A stretch of DNA of 64,000 bases from Alphaproteobacteria bacterium (GTDB lineage Bacteria; Pseudomonadota; Alphaproteobacteria; Rhizobiales; Aestuariivirgaceae): contig JAHEFB010000003.1 of the NCBI GenBank assembly GCA_024640405.1, positions 62,001-126,000 on the forward strand, in the 5' to 3' direction. The number at the start of each line of letters is the position of its first letter. Within the stretch, counting starts at the first letter, position 1. The notes beneath the pieces were generated by a model. It was not told where the DNA came from, ran no database searches, and worked only from the letters and a program-made list of their open reading frames with translations. This document shows positions 51,404-60,178 of the stretch, one piece after another. The translations under genes were made by a program, and so were the position numbers.

Positions 51404-52606
51404 TCAGGCAGCAAGTTTTTCACGCTCGGAAAGAGCGGCTGGCGGTGGTTTGGCGCTGACTATGCCCATTGCATCCAGCGATGATTTTGCCGCGGCAACC
51501 ACCGCGCCCATGGTGTGGTGATCCATCTGGCCGATACAGCCGATGCGGAAACTGTCAACTACGGTCAGTTTACCGGGATAGATGATAAATCCCTGCTGCT
51601 TCATCAGTTCGTAAAAGCGGCTGAATTCAAACCTGTCGTCGGCCGGGTTGAAGAAGGTGACGATGATCGGTGACAACCAGCGGTCTCGCAGCAGTGTCTC
51701 AAATCCAAGCTCGCGCATGCCATCGACGAGCACATCGCGATTTCTTACATAACGAGCGCCGCGACCTGCAATTCCACCCTCTTGCGTATGCAGCCGCATC
51801 GCCTCCATGAATGCCGCCACAACATGGGTCGGCGGCGTGAACCGCCATTGACCGGTACTTTCCATATTGGCCCACTGATCATGCACATCGAGGCTGAGTG
51901 AATGGGCATTGCCCTTGGCGGCAACCAATTCGGACTTGCGTGCGATGACAAAGCCAAACCCGGGAACACCTTCGATGCATTTATTGGCAGACGAGACAAT
52001 TGCCTCATAGCGAATATCGTCGGCGCCTACGTCAATCGCGCCGAACGCACTCATTGAATCTATCAGCAATTTCCGGCCCGCCGCATAAGTCGCCTCGGAA
52101 ATTTCCCTGATCGGATTCAGAATGCCCGACGATGTCTCGCAGTGCACCACAACAACATGCGTGATGGCTGGATCTGCAGCAAGTGCTTCGGCCACTTCCT
52201 GGCCACGCGGCGGCAGATAATCGCCCTTGTCGATATCAACATGATCGCGACCGATATAATCCATTGTCTTGGCAATGCGCTGGCCATAGGCACCATTGAT
52301 CAGCACAAGGGTCTTGCTGTGGCGCGGCAGCAGCGAACCCAACATCGCTTCGACTACAAAAGTGCCGCTGCCCTGCATCGGGACACAGTCAAAATCCTCG
52401 GAGCCCTTACCTACCAGCAAAAGCAATTCGGCCCGCAACCGCGCTGTCATTGCCCGAAAATCGCTATCCCATGACCCCCAGTCACGCAGCATCTTTTCCT
52501 TGACGGAATATGCGGTTGTCAACGGCCCCGGTGTCAGCAGGTAGGGCTCACCGGATCTCGGTTTTTCGATAGCCGGTGCAGCGTCATTTTGCATATCTGC
52601 CTTCAT
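51404..52606 (-). CDS. phnW: 2-aminoethylphosphonate-pyruvate transaminase PhnW
   Basis: 400 residues of fold-type I, class V aminotransferases. The N-terminal [28 protein letters not shown] is a PhnW signature, followed by [15 protein letters not shown] and the PLP lysine in [17 protein letters not shown]. It converts 2-aminoethylphosphonate and pyruvate to phosphonoacetaldehyde and alanine. First gene of the operon; the next gene starts 9 bases after its stop. A 98-base gap with AT-rich sequence separates it from the Na/Pi carrier gene upstream on the same strand, the probable site of its promoter. Confidence 0.95.
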   Translation of the reverse strand: MKADMQNDAAPAIEKPRSGEPYLLTPGPLTTAYSVKEKMLRDWGSWDSDFRAMTARLRAELLLLVGKGSEDFDCVPMQGSGTFVVEAMLGSLLPRHSKTLVLINGAYGQRIAKTMDYIGRDHVDIDKGDYLPPRGQEVAEALAADPAITHVVVVHCETSSGILNPIREISEATYAAGRKLLIDSMSAFGAIDVGADDIRYEAIVSSANKCIEGVPGFGFVIARKSELVAAKGNAHSLSLDVHDQWANMESTGQWRFTPPTHVVAAFMEAMRLHTQEGGIAGRGARYVRNRDVLVDGMRELGFETLLRDRWLSPIIVTFFNPADDRFEFSRFYELMKQQGFIIYPGKLTVVDSFRIGCIGQMDHHTMGAVVAAAKSSLDAMGIVSAKPPPAALSEREKLAA

Positions 52607-52706
52607 GTCAGAGGGCCTCCGCCAAATACGTAAGTCGCAAATTTAGGTAGTTCGCATGTATTTGAGAAATCGATATTTCAGATCAATATATAATTTTTTT
52701 TGTGTT

Positions 52707-54368
52707 TCACGATTCGACATCGGCCAACCTGCTATCGAGCAACAGACCGTTCTTCTTCAAAATCGGATAGGCAATGGTGATAAATCGTGAATTGATTTCC
52801 TTGAGCGCACGAATTGTCTCGAGGTGAATGTCGCTGGTGGCAATGCTTTGCGGGCTGCCCTGCCCCAACCGTACCAGATGCGCATCATGCGACTGCTCTT
52901 CCAGAGTGCGCATAAACTCCTTCTCTTCCACCAGTTGACGCGCGGAATCGACATCTTCCGAAACCAGGACATTCAGTGACAGTTGCAGGTTGGCCAGCAC
53001 ACGGGCATGCAGTCGGGTCAGTTCGTTCCAGCCATCACTGGAAAATGCCAGCTTGCTTTTGCGCATTTGTGCAGACAGTCGCAGCAGATCCTTGGTGATT
53101 ATGTCTCCGACCCGTTCCAGGTTGATGGCGATTCCGGTAAGGTCCATACCGCGTTTGGCCTGATCCGGCGAAAGTTGCCCCTGGTTCATTTCAGCCAGAT
53201 AGAGCTTGATGCCTGTCTGCGCCTCATTGACATCCATTTCGATTTCCCGGATGCGCTGGGCCGCATTGGCGTTCGTTGTGACGAACAATTCCATGACCGG
53301 TGACAGCATCAACTCGATCTGCTCACTCATGCGCAACAATTCCCGTGTAGCACTGGCCAACGCCAGTCCCGGGCTGGTCAAAACGTTGCGATCAAGCGCG
53401 CTGGCTGGTCTTGCCCTACCCTGTGACGGGTCAATTGCGGCTGGAACCAAATGCCGGGTTAGTGCTGCCAGAGGCACAACCAGTGGCAGGAATACAACAA
53501 CCAGCGCAGCATTGAACAGGAAATGAAAGCTCACCAACTGGCCGGCCGGTGTGTCGGCCACTGCGTCCAGTGGCAACGCAATGTGGCGCAGCAATACCAG
53601 AACAGCCAGCCCGCCCGATACACGCACCATGAAGTTGCCGAGGGCGATACGGCGAGCCTTGTCATGCATGTTCCGGGTCAACCAGACTGCTATCAGCCCG
53701 CTGCCGGCATTGGCACCCAGCACCAGTGGCAGGCCAGCTTCCAGAGGCAGAATACCTTGCGCGCAAAATGCCGCCAGCATCAAAACTGCAGCAACGGAGG
53801 AGTGGAAAACAAACGCCAGCATGGCGCCGCCGGCAAAGGCCATCAGGAGATCTTCGCTGAGGCCCTGGACGACAGGAGCAAGGTATGGACTGGACCTTAT
53901 CGGTTCGGTCGCCTCCCCTATCAAACGCAGCGAAAGCAGAATGAACGCAATGCCCATCAGCACGCGGCCTATCTGTCTGACGACGCGAGCCTTTCCTTTC
54001 AGGAACAGCAAACCGCCCGCTATCAGAAACACAGGCACCAGCCAGGCAATATCAAGACTGAGGAACAGCACCGCCAGCGCGGTTCCCAGATCTGCTCCCA
54101 GAACAACGGCCAGCGATCCGGTCACTGCCATTACACCCGTGGCGGCAAATCCTGAAACCAGCAATGCAACAGCAGTTGAACTCTGCAACAACGCTGCGGC
54201 CAGGATACCCGCCAGCGCGTTGAGTACCGTATTGCGGCGCGTCGCCATGAACACGTTGCGTAGATCAGATCCAAAAGCTCGCTCGACTCCGGTCCTGACC
54301 ATACGCGTTGAATACAACAGCAGCACGATCGCAGCAGTTAGATGGAGCATGAATGCCGTAATATGCAT
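52707..54368 (-). CDS. Na+/phosphate cotransporter family protein with PhoU-like C-terminal domain
   Basis: 553 residues. The membrane part (residues about 1-310, eight or nine segments) has two inverted Na_Pi_cotrans repeats with the Q-S-S-T motifs: LLQSSTAVALL near residue 62 and the second FHSSVAAVLML near residue 190. The C-terminal 200 residues are helical and PhoU-like (DVNEAQTGIKLYLAEMNQGQLS, LERVGDIITKDLLRL). NptA/YjbB-type carriers move phosphate across the inner membrane, and some export excess phosphate. Between the LysR regulator and phnW on the minus strand, it may dispose of phosphate liberated from phosphonates, or simply take up phosphate. Confidence 0.88.
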   Translation of the reverse strand: MHITAFMLHLTAAIVLLLYSTRMVRTGVERAFGSDLRNVFMATRRNTVLNALAGILAAALLQSSTAVALLVSGFAATGVMAVTGSLAVVLGADLGTALAVLFLSLDIAWLVPVFLIAGGLLFLKGKARVVRQIGRVLMGIAFILLSLRLIGEATEPIRSSPYLAPVVQGLSEDLLMAFAGGAMLAFVFHSSVAAVLMLAAFCAQGILPLEAGLPLVLGANAGSGLIAVWLTRNMHDKARRIALGNFMVRVSGGLAVLVLLRHIALPLDAVADTPAGQLVSFHFLFNAALVVVFLPLVVPLAALTRHLVPAAIDPSQGRARPASALDRNVLTSPGLALASATRELLRMSEQIELMLSPVMELFVTTNANAAQRIREIEMDVNEAQTGIKLYLAEMNQGQLSPDQAKRGMDLTGIAINLERVGDIITKDLLRLSAQMRKSKLAFSSDGWNELTRLHARVLANLQLSLNVLVSEDVDSARQLVEEKEFMRTLEEQSHDAHLVRLGQGSPQSIATSDIHLETIRALKEINSRFITIAYPILKKNGLLLDSRLADVES

Positions 54369-54554
54369 GGCCAGTATCGATCCGGATCAGGTCTGTTTCA
54401 TGACACCGTTTGTTCGACTTACACAGCGGTTGGCGCCAACAGCCGCGCATGAAGCCGCTTGTGCCCGGTATGATCCACCTCTTGCAACCCATAACTCAAA
54501 GCGATAGTTTTTATCAAATCATTCATCAAATCGATACACCGAAAGGGGCCGAAC
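54369..54554. promoter_or_regulatory. Divergent regulatory region between the LysR gene and the Na/Pi carrier - phnWAY genes
   Basis: 186 bases between two divergent genes. TTGGCGCCAA occurs as a 10-base perfect palindrome at about 54428-54437, and an AT-rich stretch (ATAGTTTTTATC ... ATCAAATCGATA, about 54503-54535) precedes the LysR gene. LysR proteins usually bind such divergent regions and regulate both sides. No well-defined -35/-10 was assigned. Confidence 0.45.
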
Positions 54555-55424
54555 ATGCGCTACGTGCAATTGCGGGCATTCCACAACGTCGCGGTTCATG
54601 GCGGATTTTCCCGCGCTGCAGAAGCATTACATCTGACCCAGCCGGCAATTTCGGATCAGGTTCGCAAACTGGAGGCAGAATACGACATTCGTTTGTTTGA
54701 CCGGCAAAGAAAACAGATCCGGGTAACAGACGCTGGCAAGAAATTGCTCGAGATCACCTACCGGCTTTTCGAGGTGGAACAACAGGCACTTGACTACCTG
54801 TCTGAAACTCAGACGCTTCGCACAGGACAGTTGAACATCGTCGCCGATGCCGCCCACCATATCCTGCATGTGCTAACCCGGTTTCGCAGCAGCAACCCGG
54901 GCGTCTTCATTTCTGTACATGGCGGCAACACGGAAACCGCGATTGAGCGCCTGCAAAGCTACGAGGCTGACATCGGCGTGGTTGGCGATGTTCCGGCCGG
55001 CCGGGAGTTTGAAACCGTCAAGCTCAATTCGTCGCCCATTGTCGCCTTCACGGCGCGCGGAGGACCTTTGTCCAGTCTCAGGTCGACAACGTTCAGGGAA
55101 CTCATGCGCCATCCGTTGGTACTTCGCGAAACCGGATCGAAGACCCGCTCCAAACTTGAGGAGGAGGCCCGCAGCCAGGGCATCCGTATTGCCGGCAGCA
55201 TCGAAGCCGAAGGCCGCGAGGCCGTACGCGAGATCGTGGCGGCCGGAGGCGGTGTCGGCGTGGTGTCGGAGGCCGAGTTCGGTCAGGACTCCAGACTTGT
55301 GAAAATTCCCATTTCAGACAGCACCATGACGATGGATGAATCCATCATATGCCTGCGCGAACGCCTTGAGAGCAAGGTGATACGTGCCTTCATGTCAGTT
55401 GCGCATTCGGAGATGAAAACCTGA
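54555..55424 (+). CDS. LysR family transcriptional regulator of the phosphonate operon
   Basis: 289 residues. N-terminal winged HTH: MRYVQLRAFHNVAVHGGFSRAAEALHLTQPAISDQVRKLEAEYDIRLFDRQRKQIRVTD; the RFSRAAEALHLTQPAISDQV-like helix is standard. The C-terminal periplasmic-binding-like effector domain runs from about residue 92. It is divergent from the Na/Pi carrier and the phnW-phnA-phnY-pbfA genes, as in other phosphonate operons where a LysR activator senses the substrate. Control by substrate rather than by phosphate starvation is therefore expected. Confidence 0.9.
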   Translation: MRYVQLRAFHNVAVHGGFSRAAEALHLTQPAISDQVRKLEAEYDIRLFDRQRKQIRVTDAGKKLLEITYRLFEVEQQALDYLSETQTLRTGQLNIVADAAHHILHVLTRFRSSNPGVFISVHGGNTETAIERLQSYEADIGVVGDVPAGREFETVKLNSSPIVAFTARGGPLSSLRSTTFRELMRHPLVLRETGSKTRSKLEEEARSQGIRIAGSIEAEGREAVREIVAAGGGVGVVSEAEFGQDSRLVKIPISDSTMTMDESIICLRERLESKVIRAFMSVAHSEMKT

Positions 55425-55528
55425 ACCGGAACACGTCTGTGTGAGTATAATGATCTATCGGCAATACTCGGATTCGACATGTATCCTGTATATGGGCAGA
55501 ATCTGCTTTTTCGTGAGATGAGGTGTTT

Positions 55529-56335
55529 ATGAGGCTTCTCCCTGTCATCCTTCTGGCCCTGTTCGCCGCACAGGCGCAGGCTAGGGACTTGCCATTGTTC
55601 GACGCGCACATCCATTACAGCCACGATGCAGTGATAAAGGTACCACCGGAACAGGCTGCGAAAATACTGCGGGAAGCAGGTGTGAGATCGGCACTGGTTT
55701 CGAGTTCCGATGACGATGGCACACAGAAACTGCTTGCGGCGGCCCCGGAAATTGTGGTGCCCGCATTGCGTCCCTACCGGCGCCGTGGCGAAATCGGCAG
55801 CTGGATGCATGATCCCACCGTGATCGGCTATGTCGAAGACCGTTTGGAGCGTTTCAAATACAAGGCATTGGGCGAATTCCATGCTTATGGCGACGATATT
55901 GAAACGCCGGTACTGCAGCGCATGATCGCACTTGCCAAACAGCATGATCTGCTGCTGCATGCCCACTCCGATGCCGACGCGGTGGAACGGATTTTCAAGT
56001 CGTGGCCTGAAGCCCGTGTGCTTTGGGCGCACTCGGGATTCGACAATCCTGACAAGGTCAGGGCAACGCTGCGAAAGCACAAAAACCTGTGGAGTGACCT
56101 GGCATTCCGGTCTGATCAGGCCAGTGGCGGGAAAGTCGATCCTCAATGGCTCGCTGCATTCGAGGAATTTCCCGGCCGCTTCATGATCGGTACGGATACA
56201 TTCGCTCCGGAACGCTGGTATTATATCAAGGACCATGCCGAATATTCGCGCGCCTGGCTGTCCAGCCTGCCAACAGGTTTGGCTGAAAACATCGGCTACA
56301 GGAACGCCGAAAAAATGCTTGGACTGATGAAGTAA
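55529..56335 (+). CDS. Secreted amidohydrolase family protein
   Basis: 268 residues. A signal peptide (MRLLPVILLALFAAQAQA) is followed by RDLPLFDAHIHYSHD, the amidohydrolase metal-binding motif, then LGEFHAYGDDIE, LLLHAHSDADAVERI, VLWAHSGF and the final DTFAPERWYYI. Exported versions of the Amidohydro-rel fold are uncommon. ATG 55529 has GATGAGGTG upstream and opens the signal sequence. First of three genes (with FixH-like and MauG-like proteins) that are adjacent or overlapping. Substrate unknown; periplasmic action is expected. Confidence 0.85.
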   Translation: MRLLPVILLALFAAQAQARDLPLFDAHIHYSHDAVIKVPPEQAAKILREAGVRSALVSSSDDDGTQKLLAAAPEIVVPALRPYRRRGEIGSWMHDPTVIGYVEDRLERFKYKALGEFHAYGDDIETPVLQRMIALAKQHDLLLHAHSDADAVERIFKSWPEARVLWAHSGFDNPDKVRATLRKHKNLWSDLAFRSDQASGGKVDPQWLAAFEEFPGRFMIGTDTFAPERWYYIKDHAEYSRAWLSSLPTGLAENIGYRNAEKMLGLMK

Positions 56336-56746
56336 ATGGTTGTCAAAAAGCTCATCGCAGGCCTTGCGCTGCTGGCTGCCTCGACAGCGGTCGCCGAGGC
56401 CTGTGCCATACCCGATGGCTGGACGCAAATGCAGGTCGAGGCATTCCAGCCGTCAACGATAGCGCTCAAATTGCCGCCTGCGCCGATAAGGGTCGGCGAA
56501 CCATTCGCTGTCGACATTCTGGTGTGCGCGGACCAGCAGCCCGGAACCGGCGGCATAAGACTGGATGCCACCATGCCGGCACACAAGCACGGCATGAACT
56601 ACAGGCCGGAGATAAAACCGGTGGCTGACAACGTCTACCGTGCCAGCGGCATGTTCTTCCACATGCCCGGTGAATGGCAGATCACCATTGATCTGCTGTC
56701 AGGCGGCAGCGGGCAACGCTTCATGCTGAAAGTGCCGGCCAGATGA
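56336..56746 (+). CDS. FixH/YtkA-like periplasmic protein
   Basis: 136 residues. Signal peptide (LIAGLALLAASTAVAEACA) then a beta-sandwich of the FixH/YtkA type: RVGEPFAVDILVCADQQPGTGGIRLDATMPAHKHGMNY and FHMPGEWQITIDL. The MPxHxHGM motif is typical of the family and could bind copper. Start codon immediately follows the amidohydrolase stop (TAAATG), and its own stop overlaps the MauG-like gene (ATGA). Together with these neighbours it probably functions in the periplasm. Confidence 0.82.
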   Translation: MVVKKLIAGLALLAASTAVAEACAIPDGWTQMQVEAFQPSTIALKLPPAPIRVGEPFAVDILVCADQQPGTGGIRLDATMPAHKHGMNYRPEIKPVADNVYRASGMFFHMPGEWQITIDLLSGGSGQRFMLKVPAR

Positions 56747-57888
56747 GACGGCTTGCCTGGCTTGCCTGCCTTGTGACCCTGGCAGCGTCAGTTCCTCAGC
56801 CCGGTTATGCGCAAAACCTCATTCTGACCGAATCTGAGATATCTGCGGCCCTTTCACACGGGCCGTGGCCGCCACCGGGAAAAAACGATCCCAGCAACCG
56901 GATGTCAGGAAATTCGGCCGCCATTTCCCTGGGCAGGAAACTGTTTTTCAGCTCGAAACTTTCGGCAGACGGCACACTGAGTTGCGCATCCTGCCACCAG
57001 CCCGACAACGGCTTCACCGATGGCTTGCCGCAAGCCATGGGCCACGCGAGGGGCGACAGGAATACCCAGAGTCTGTTTAACCAGAAGCACCAGCGCTGGT
57101 TTGGATGGGATGGCCGCAACGACAACCTCTGGGCGCAGAGCCTGCGTCCGATTGTGCGAAGCGATGAAATGGCACTGCCGGTTGCAGACCTGGGTACGGC
57201 GCTGTCGGGCACAAACTTTTCTGATCCCTATTCGCGGTTGTTTGGCCCTGCACACAGCCACACCAAAGAACAGAACCTGGTCAACGTGGGCAAACTGCTG
57301 GCCGCGTATGTCGAAACTCTGGAGACTGGAAAAACGCCCTTCGACCGGTTTCGTGATGCGCTTGAGTCAGGCGACATGGTCTCCGCAGCCACCTATCCCG
57401 AAGCCGCCCAGCGCGGATTTCGCATCTTTGCCGGCAAGGGAAAATGCAACTTCTGCCACACCGGCCCTCTGTTCTCCAATGGAGAATTTCATGATGCCGG
57501 AGTTCCGTATTTCGTGACCGCAGACCGGGTTGACGAGGGCAGGCACGGTGGCATCAAGTCGCTGATGCGCAGTCCATTCACATTGGATGGCCCCTACTCC
57601 GATGACCTGAACAAGACCGGCGCATGGAAAACCCGCCAACTGGTCAGGTCACACAACAATTTCGGCACGTTCCGCGTCCCCGGCCTGCGCAATGTCGAAC
57701 TGACGGCACCCTATATGCACAACGGCAGCCTCGCTACGCTGGAAGATGTGGTTCACCATTACTCCAGCATAGACCTCGAACGGCTGCACGCCGACGGAGA
57801 ACTCATCCTGCAACCGTTAGGGTTGACGGAAAGCGAAAGCGGAGACCTTACAACCTTCCTGCAGTCACTGACTGAGACGGAAAACTGA
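56743..57888 (+). CDS. Di-heme cytochrome c peroxidase / MauG family protein
   Basis: 381 residues. Signal peptide (LAWLACLVTLAASVPQPGYA) and two c-type heme sites, C81-A-S-C-H85 and C235-N-F-C-H239, in a CCP/MauG fold; LRNVELTAPYMHNGSLATLEDVVHHYSS near the C-terminus is the usual peroxidase segment. MauG-type members oxidise protein substrates during cofactor maturation, while CcpA-type members reduce hydrogen peroxide. The adjacent FixH-like protein could be a partner or substrate. The three genes form a translationally coupled operon. Confidence 0.9.
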   Translation: MRRLAWLACLVTLAASVPQPGYAQNLILTESEISAALSHGPWPPPGKNDPSNRMSGNSAAISLGRKLFFSSKLSADGTLSCASCHQPDNGFTDGLPQAMGHARGDRNTQSLFNQKHQRWFGWDGRNDNLWAQSLRPIVRSDEMALPVADLGTALSGTNFSDPYSRLFGPAHSHTKEQNLVNVGKLLAAYVETLETGKTPFDRFRDALESGDMVSAATYPEAAQRGFRIFAGKGKCNFCHTGPLFSNGEFHDAGVPYFVTADRVDEGRHGGIKSLMRSPFTLDGPYSDDLNKTGAWKTRQLVRSHNNFGTFRVPGLRNVELTAPYMHNGSLATLEDVVHHYSSIDLERLHADGELILQPLGLTESESGDLTTFLQSLTETEN

Positions 57889-57926
57889 CCAGACACTCGA
57901 ACTTCGAGGATATGCGAAGCCAACGG

Positions 57927-58157
57927 CTAAGCGGATACAGTCCGACGTCGGCGCCCCCATCCGAGGATCCCCAGTGCGGCAAGCACCGAAGCGAAAAGCG
58001 GAAGCGCTGCCGGCAATGGAACAGCGGCAACATTTTCCAGGCTGGCACCATCCCGGGACACTACGATGAGTTGCGGACCGGATTGAGATGCGTCACCGGG
58101 GAAAGCGGGAGTTCCGGTTTTGGCTTGCGACGGAAACTCCGCCTGGCACTTGCAACC
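57927..58157 (-). pseudogene. Remnant of a VPLPA-CTERM (exosortase-sorted) protein
   Basis: Reading the minus strand up to the TAG at 57927-57929 gives an end of the form VAAVPLPAALPLFASVLAAL followed by GILGWGRRRRTVSA: VPLPA motif, hydrophobic helix and Arg cluster, which is the VPLPA variant of PEP-CTERM sorting signals. Upstream residues are hydrophilic (QAKTGTPAFPGDASQSGPQL). No start codon was found in this frame before it enters the 3' end of the permease gene, so the 5' part is missing. No exosortase gene is in the window. It occupies the gap between the MauG-like gene and the permease. Confidence 0.75.
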
Positions 58158-60178
58158 TAGCGCTGCCGCCAGCCTTGCGTTTTGCCGAGCACGTATCTTG
58201 ACACCACCGCATGCACCAGGCGCGCGGCTACATTGGTGTAGAATATCATCATGCCCATGGCGGCGGCTGGTGCGATATCGCCGGCATCATCCATGTTGAG
58301 CACCGCCACCGAGGCCAGCGTTGTCTTGGAAGAATACAGGAAAACCACTGCCGACACGGTCGTCATGGCATTCACAAACAGATAGATCATGATATCCAGG
58401 ATTGCCGGCAGGCAGACCGGTACGGTGACCCGGCTGAACAGCCGGTAAAACGGTTGCTTGAGTGATGCAGCGACCGGTTCAAACTCGCCGTCAATCTGTT
58501 TCAGGGCTGTCACGGCCGTCAGATGTGAAACCGTATAGAAGTGAGTAACCGTGCAGATCACCAGAATGGCCATGGTGCCATATATGAAGTTCAGCGGATT
58601 GGCCGGATTGTTGAAGAAGAAGATATAGGCCAGTCCCAGAACCATGCCCGGAATAGCCATGGGCAACATGGCGAGAAACTGGAAGCTCGCCCTGCCTCTG
58701 GTGAAACCCTTGGTTTTTTCCACCATATAGGCGCCGGTGAAGACGATGACGGTGCCGATAACAGCCGTCATCAGCCCTAGCATGATGGAGTTTCGATAAG
58801 CCGCCCAGCCGCCGCCATCCATGCGGTCGAAATCATAATTCGACAACCCCAGCGACAGATCATACGGCCAGAATTTGACCAGGGCAGCATACTGGCAAAT
58901 GCCCAGAATGGAAATGATGAACAGGGCAACCAGCGCGCAATAGGCCAGACAGCTCAGATCGAAACGCCTGGATGGTTTGGGTTGATAAACCACCGAGCGT
59001 GCCGACAGCAGGGCCACCTGCTTGCGTTGTACCAGCCGGTCGACGACATAGGCAATCAGGGCCGGGATCAGCAGCACGACGGAAACCACTGCCCCCATCT
59101 GGAAATTCTGCTGGCCGATCACCTGCTTGTAGATGTCCACCGCCAGCATGTTGTATTGCCCGCCGATCACTTTTGGCAGCCCGAAGTCGGTAATCACCAG
59201 ATTGAACACCACAAAGGCCGCCGAGATCAGGCCATAGCGCGCACCGGGGATGGTCACGGTCCAGAAGGTGCGCCACTTGCTGGCGCGCAGTGACACGGCA
59301 GCTTCATATAGCCGGGCATCGGAGATCGACAGGGCAATCAGGATGATGATCATGGCGTGGGGAAACGTGAAAAACACCGAACCGACCACAATGCCGATGG
59401 GGCCATAGATGGATTCTCCCATCAGGAACTGCTTCAGGAATCCCTGGTTGCCGAACAGATAAACCAGAGCAATGCCCGGCAGCAAAGACGGCACCAGAAT
59501 TGGCGCCATGGCGATGATCCTGAAAACCCCTTTGAACGGCATGCAGCTTCGGCACAGCGCATAGGCAAACCCGAACGCCAGCGTCACCGTTATGACGGTC
59601 GAAACCAGCGCGATAAATACCGAATTCTGAATCGACTGGAACAGTGCGGGCGTCGAGAAATAGGTCGCGAAATTGGCCAGGCCGTGGCTCTGTATCGGAC
59701 GGATCACCACCTTGCGGAAAGTGTTTGAATCAAACTCCGCCGGTTTGGTGCCGGCAAACCGTTCTGACCCCACGAGGTAAACCGCGTTGTCATCAAGCCC
59801 GCGCAGCCGGTATTTCACCGGGCTGCGAAAACTGAAGTCCGGAAAGAAATTGGTCAGCGCCAGACGCCCGTCCGAACTGGTCGCGAGATCTCCCTCAGCG
59901 ACAAAGTTCGATTTGTCGTTCAGTTGTTTCAACGTCGCAGCAGGTTGATTGAATGCGCCGCTCTCGTCGCTGACCTGCACCTCAAACTGTGCGAGGTCAA
60001 ATCTGCTGGTTTCAAATGCCTTGGACAACATGGCATAAAGCGGCAACGCCAGCGCGACCACCAGATACACAGCCAGAACGATCATGTAGCCGCGCATGAT
60101 CCAGTCGTCAGAACCCAATTTCGGTTTGATGCGGCTGTCAGCACTAACGTTGGGACCCAGCGCGTCGGTGCTGCTCAT
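58157..60178 (-). CDS. phnU: 2-aminoethylphosphonate-type ABC transporter permease (double permease, PhnU-like)
   Basis: 673 residues with about twelve transmembrane segments, two BPD_transp_1 modules. Each has the EAA loop (YEAAVSLRASKWRTFWTVTIPGARYGLI and FEPVAASLKQPFYRLFSRVTVPVCLPAIL). The arrangement is that of the AEP (TIGR03262) and Fe3+ transporter permeases. Between TM1 and the first channel module there is an extra segment of about 100 residues (about 50-150), predicted periplasmic. Its start overlaps the ATPase stop (ATGA). The adjacent binding protein and tmpAB define the substrate class as aminoalkyl phosphonates. Confidence 0.87.
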   Translation of the reverse strand: MSSTDALGPNVSADSRIKPKLGSDDWIMRGYMIVLAVYLVVALALPLYAMLSKAFETSRFDLAQFEVQVSDESGAFNQPAATLKQLNDKSNFVAEGDLATSSDGRLALTNFFPDFSFRSPVKYRLRGLDDNAVYLVGSERFAGTKPAEFDSNTFRKVVIRPIQSHGLANFATYFSTPALFQSIQNSVFIALVSTVITVTLAFGFAYALCRSCMPFKGVFRIIAMAPILVPSLLPGIALVYLFGNQGFLKQFLMGESIYGPIGIVVGSVFFTFPHAMIIILIALSISDARLYEAAVSLRASKWRTFWTVTIPGARYGLISAAFVVFNLVITDFGLPKVIGGQYNMLAVDIYKQVIGQQNFQMGAVVSVVLLIPALIAYVVDRLVQRKQVALLSARSVVYQPKPSRRFDLSCLAYCALVALFIISILGICQYAALVKFWPYDLSLGLSNYDFDRMDGGGWAAYRNSIMLGLMTAVIGTVIVFTGAYMVEKTKGFTRGRASFQFLAMLPMAIPGMVLGLAYIFFFNNPANPLNFIYGTMAILVICTVTHFYTVSHLTAVTALKQIDGEFEPVAASLKQPFYRLFSRVTVPVCLPAILDIMIYLFVNAMTTVSAVVFLYSSKTTLASVAVLNMDDAGDIAPAAAMGMMIFYTNVAARLVHAVVSRYVLGKTQGWRQR

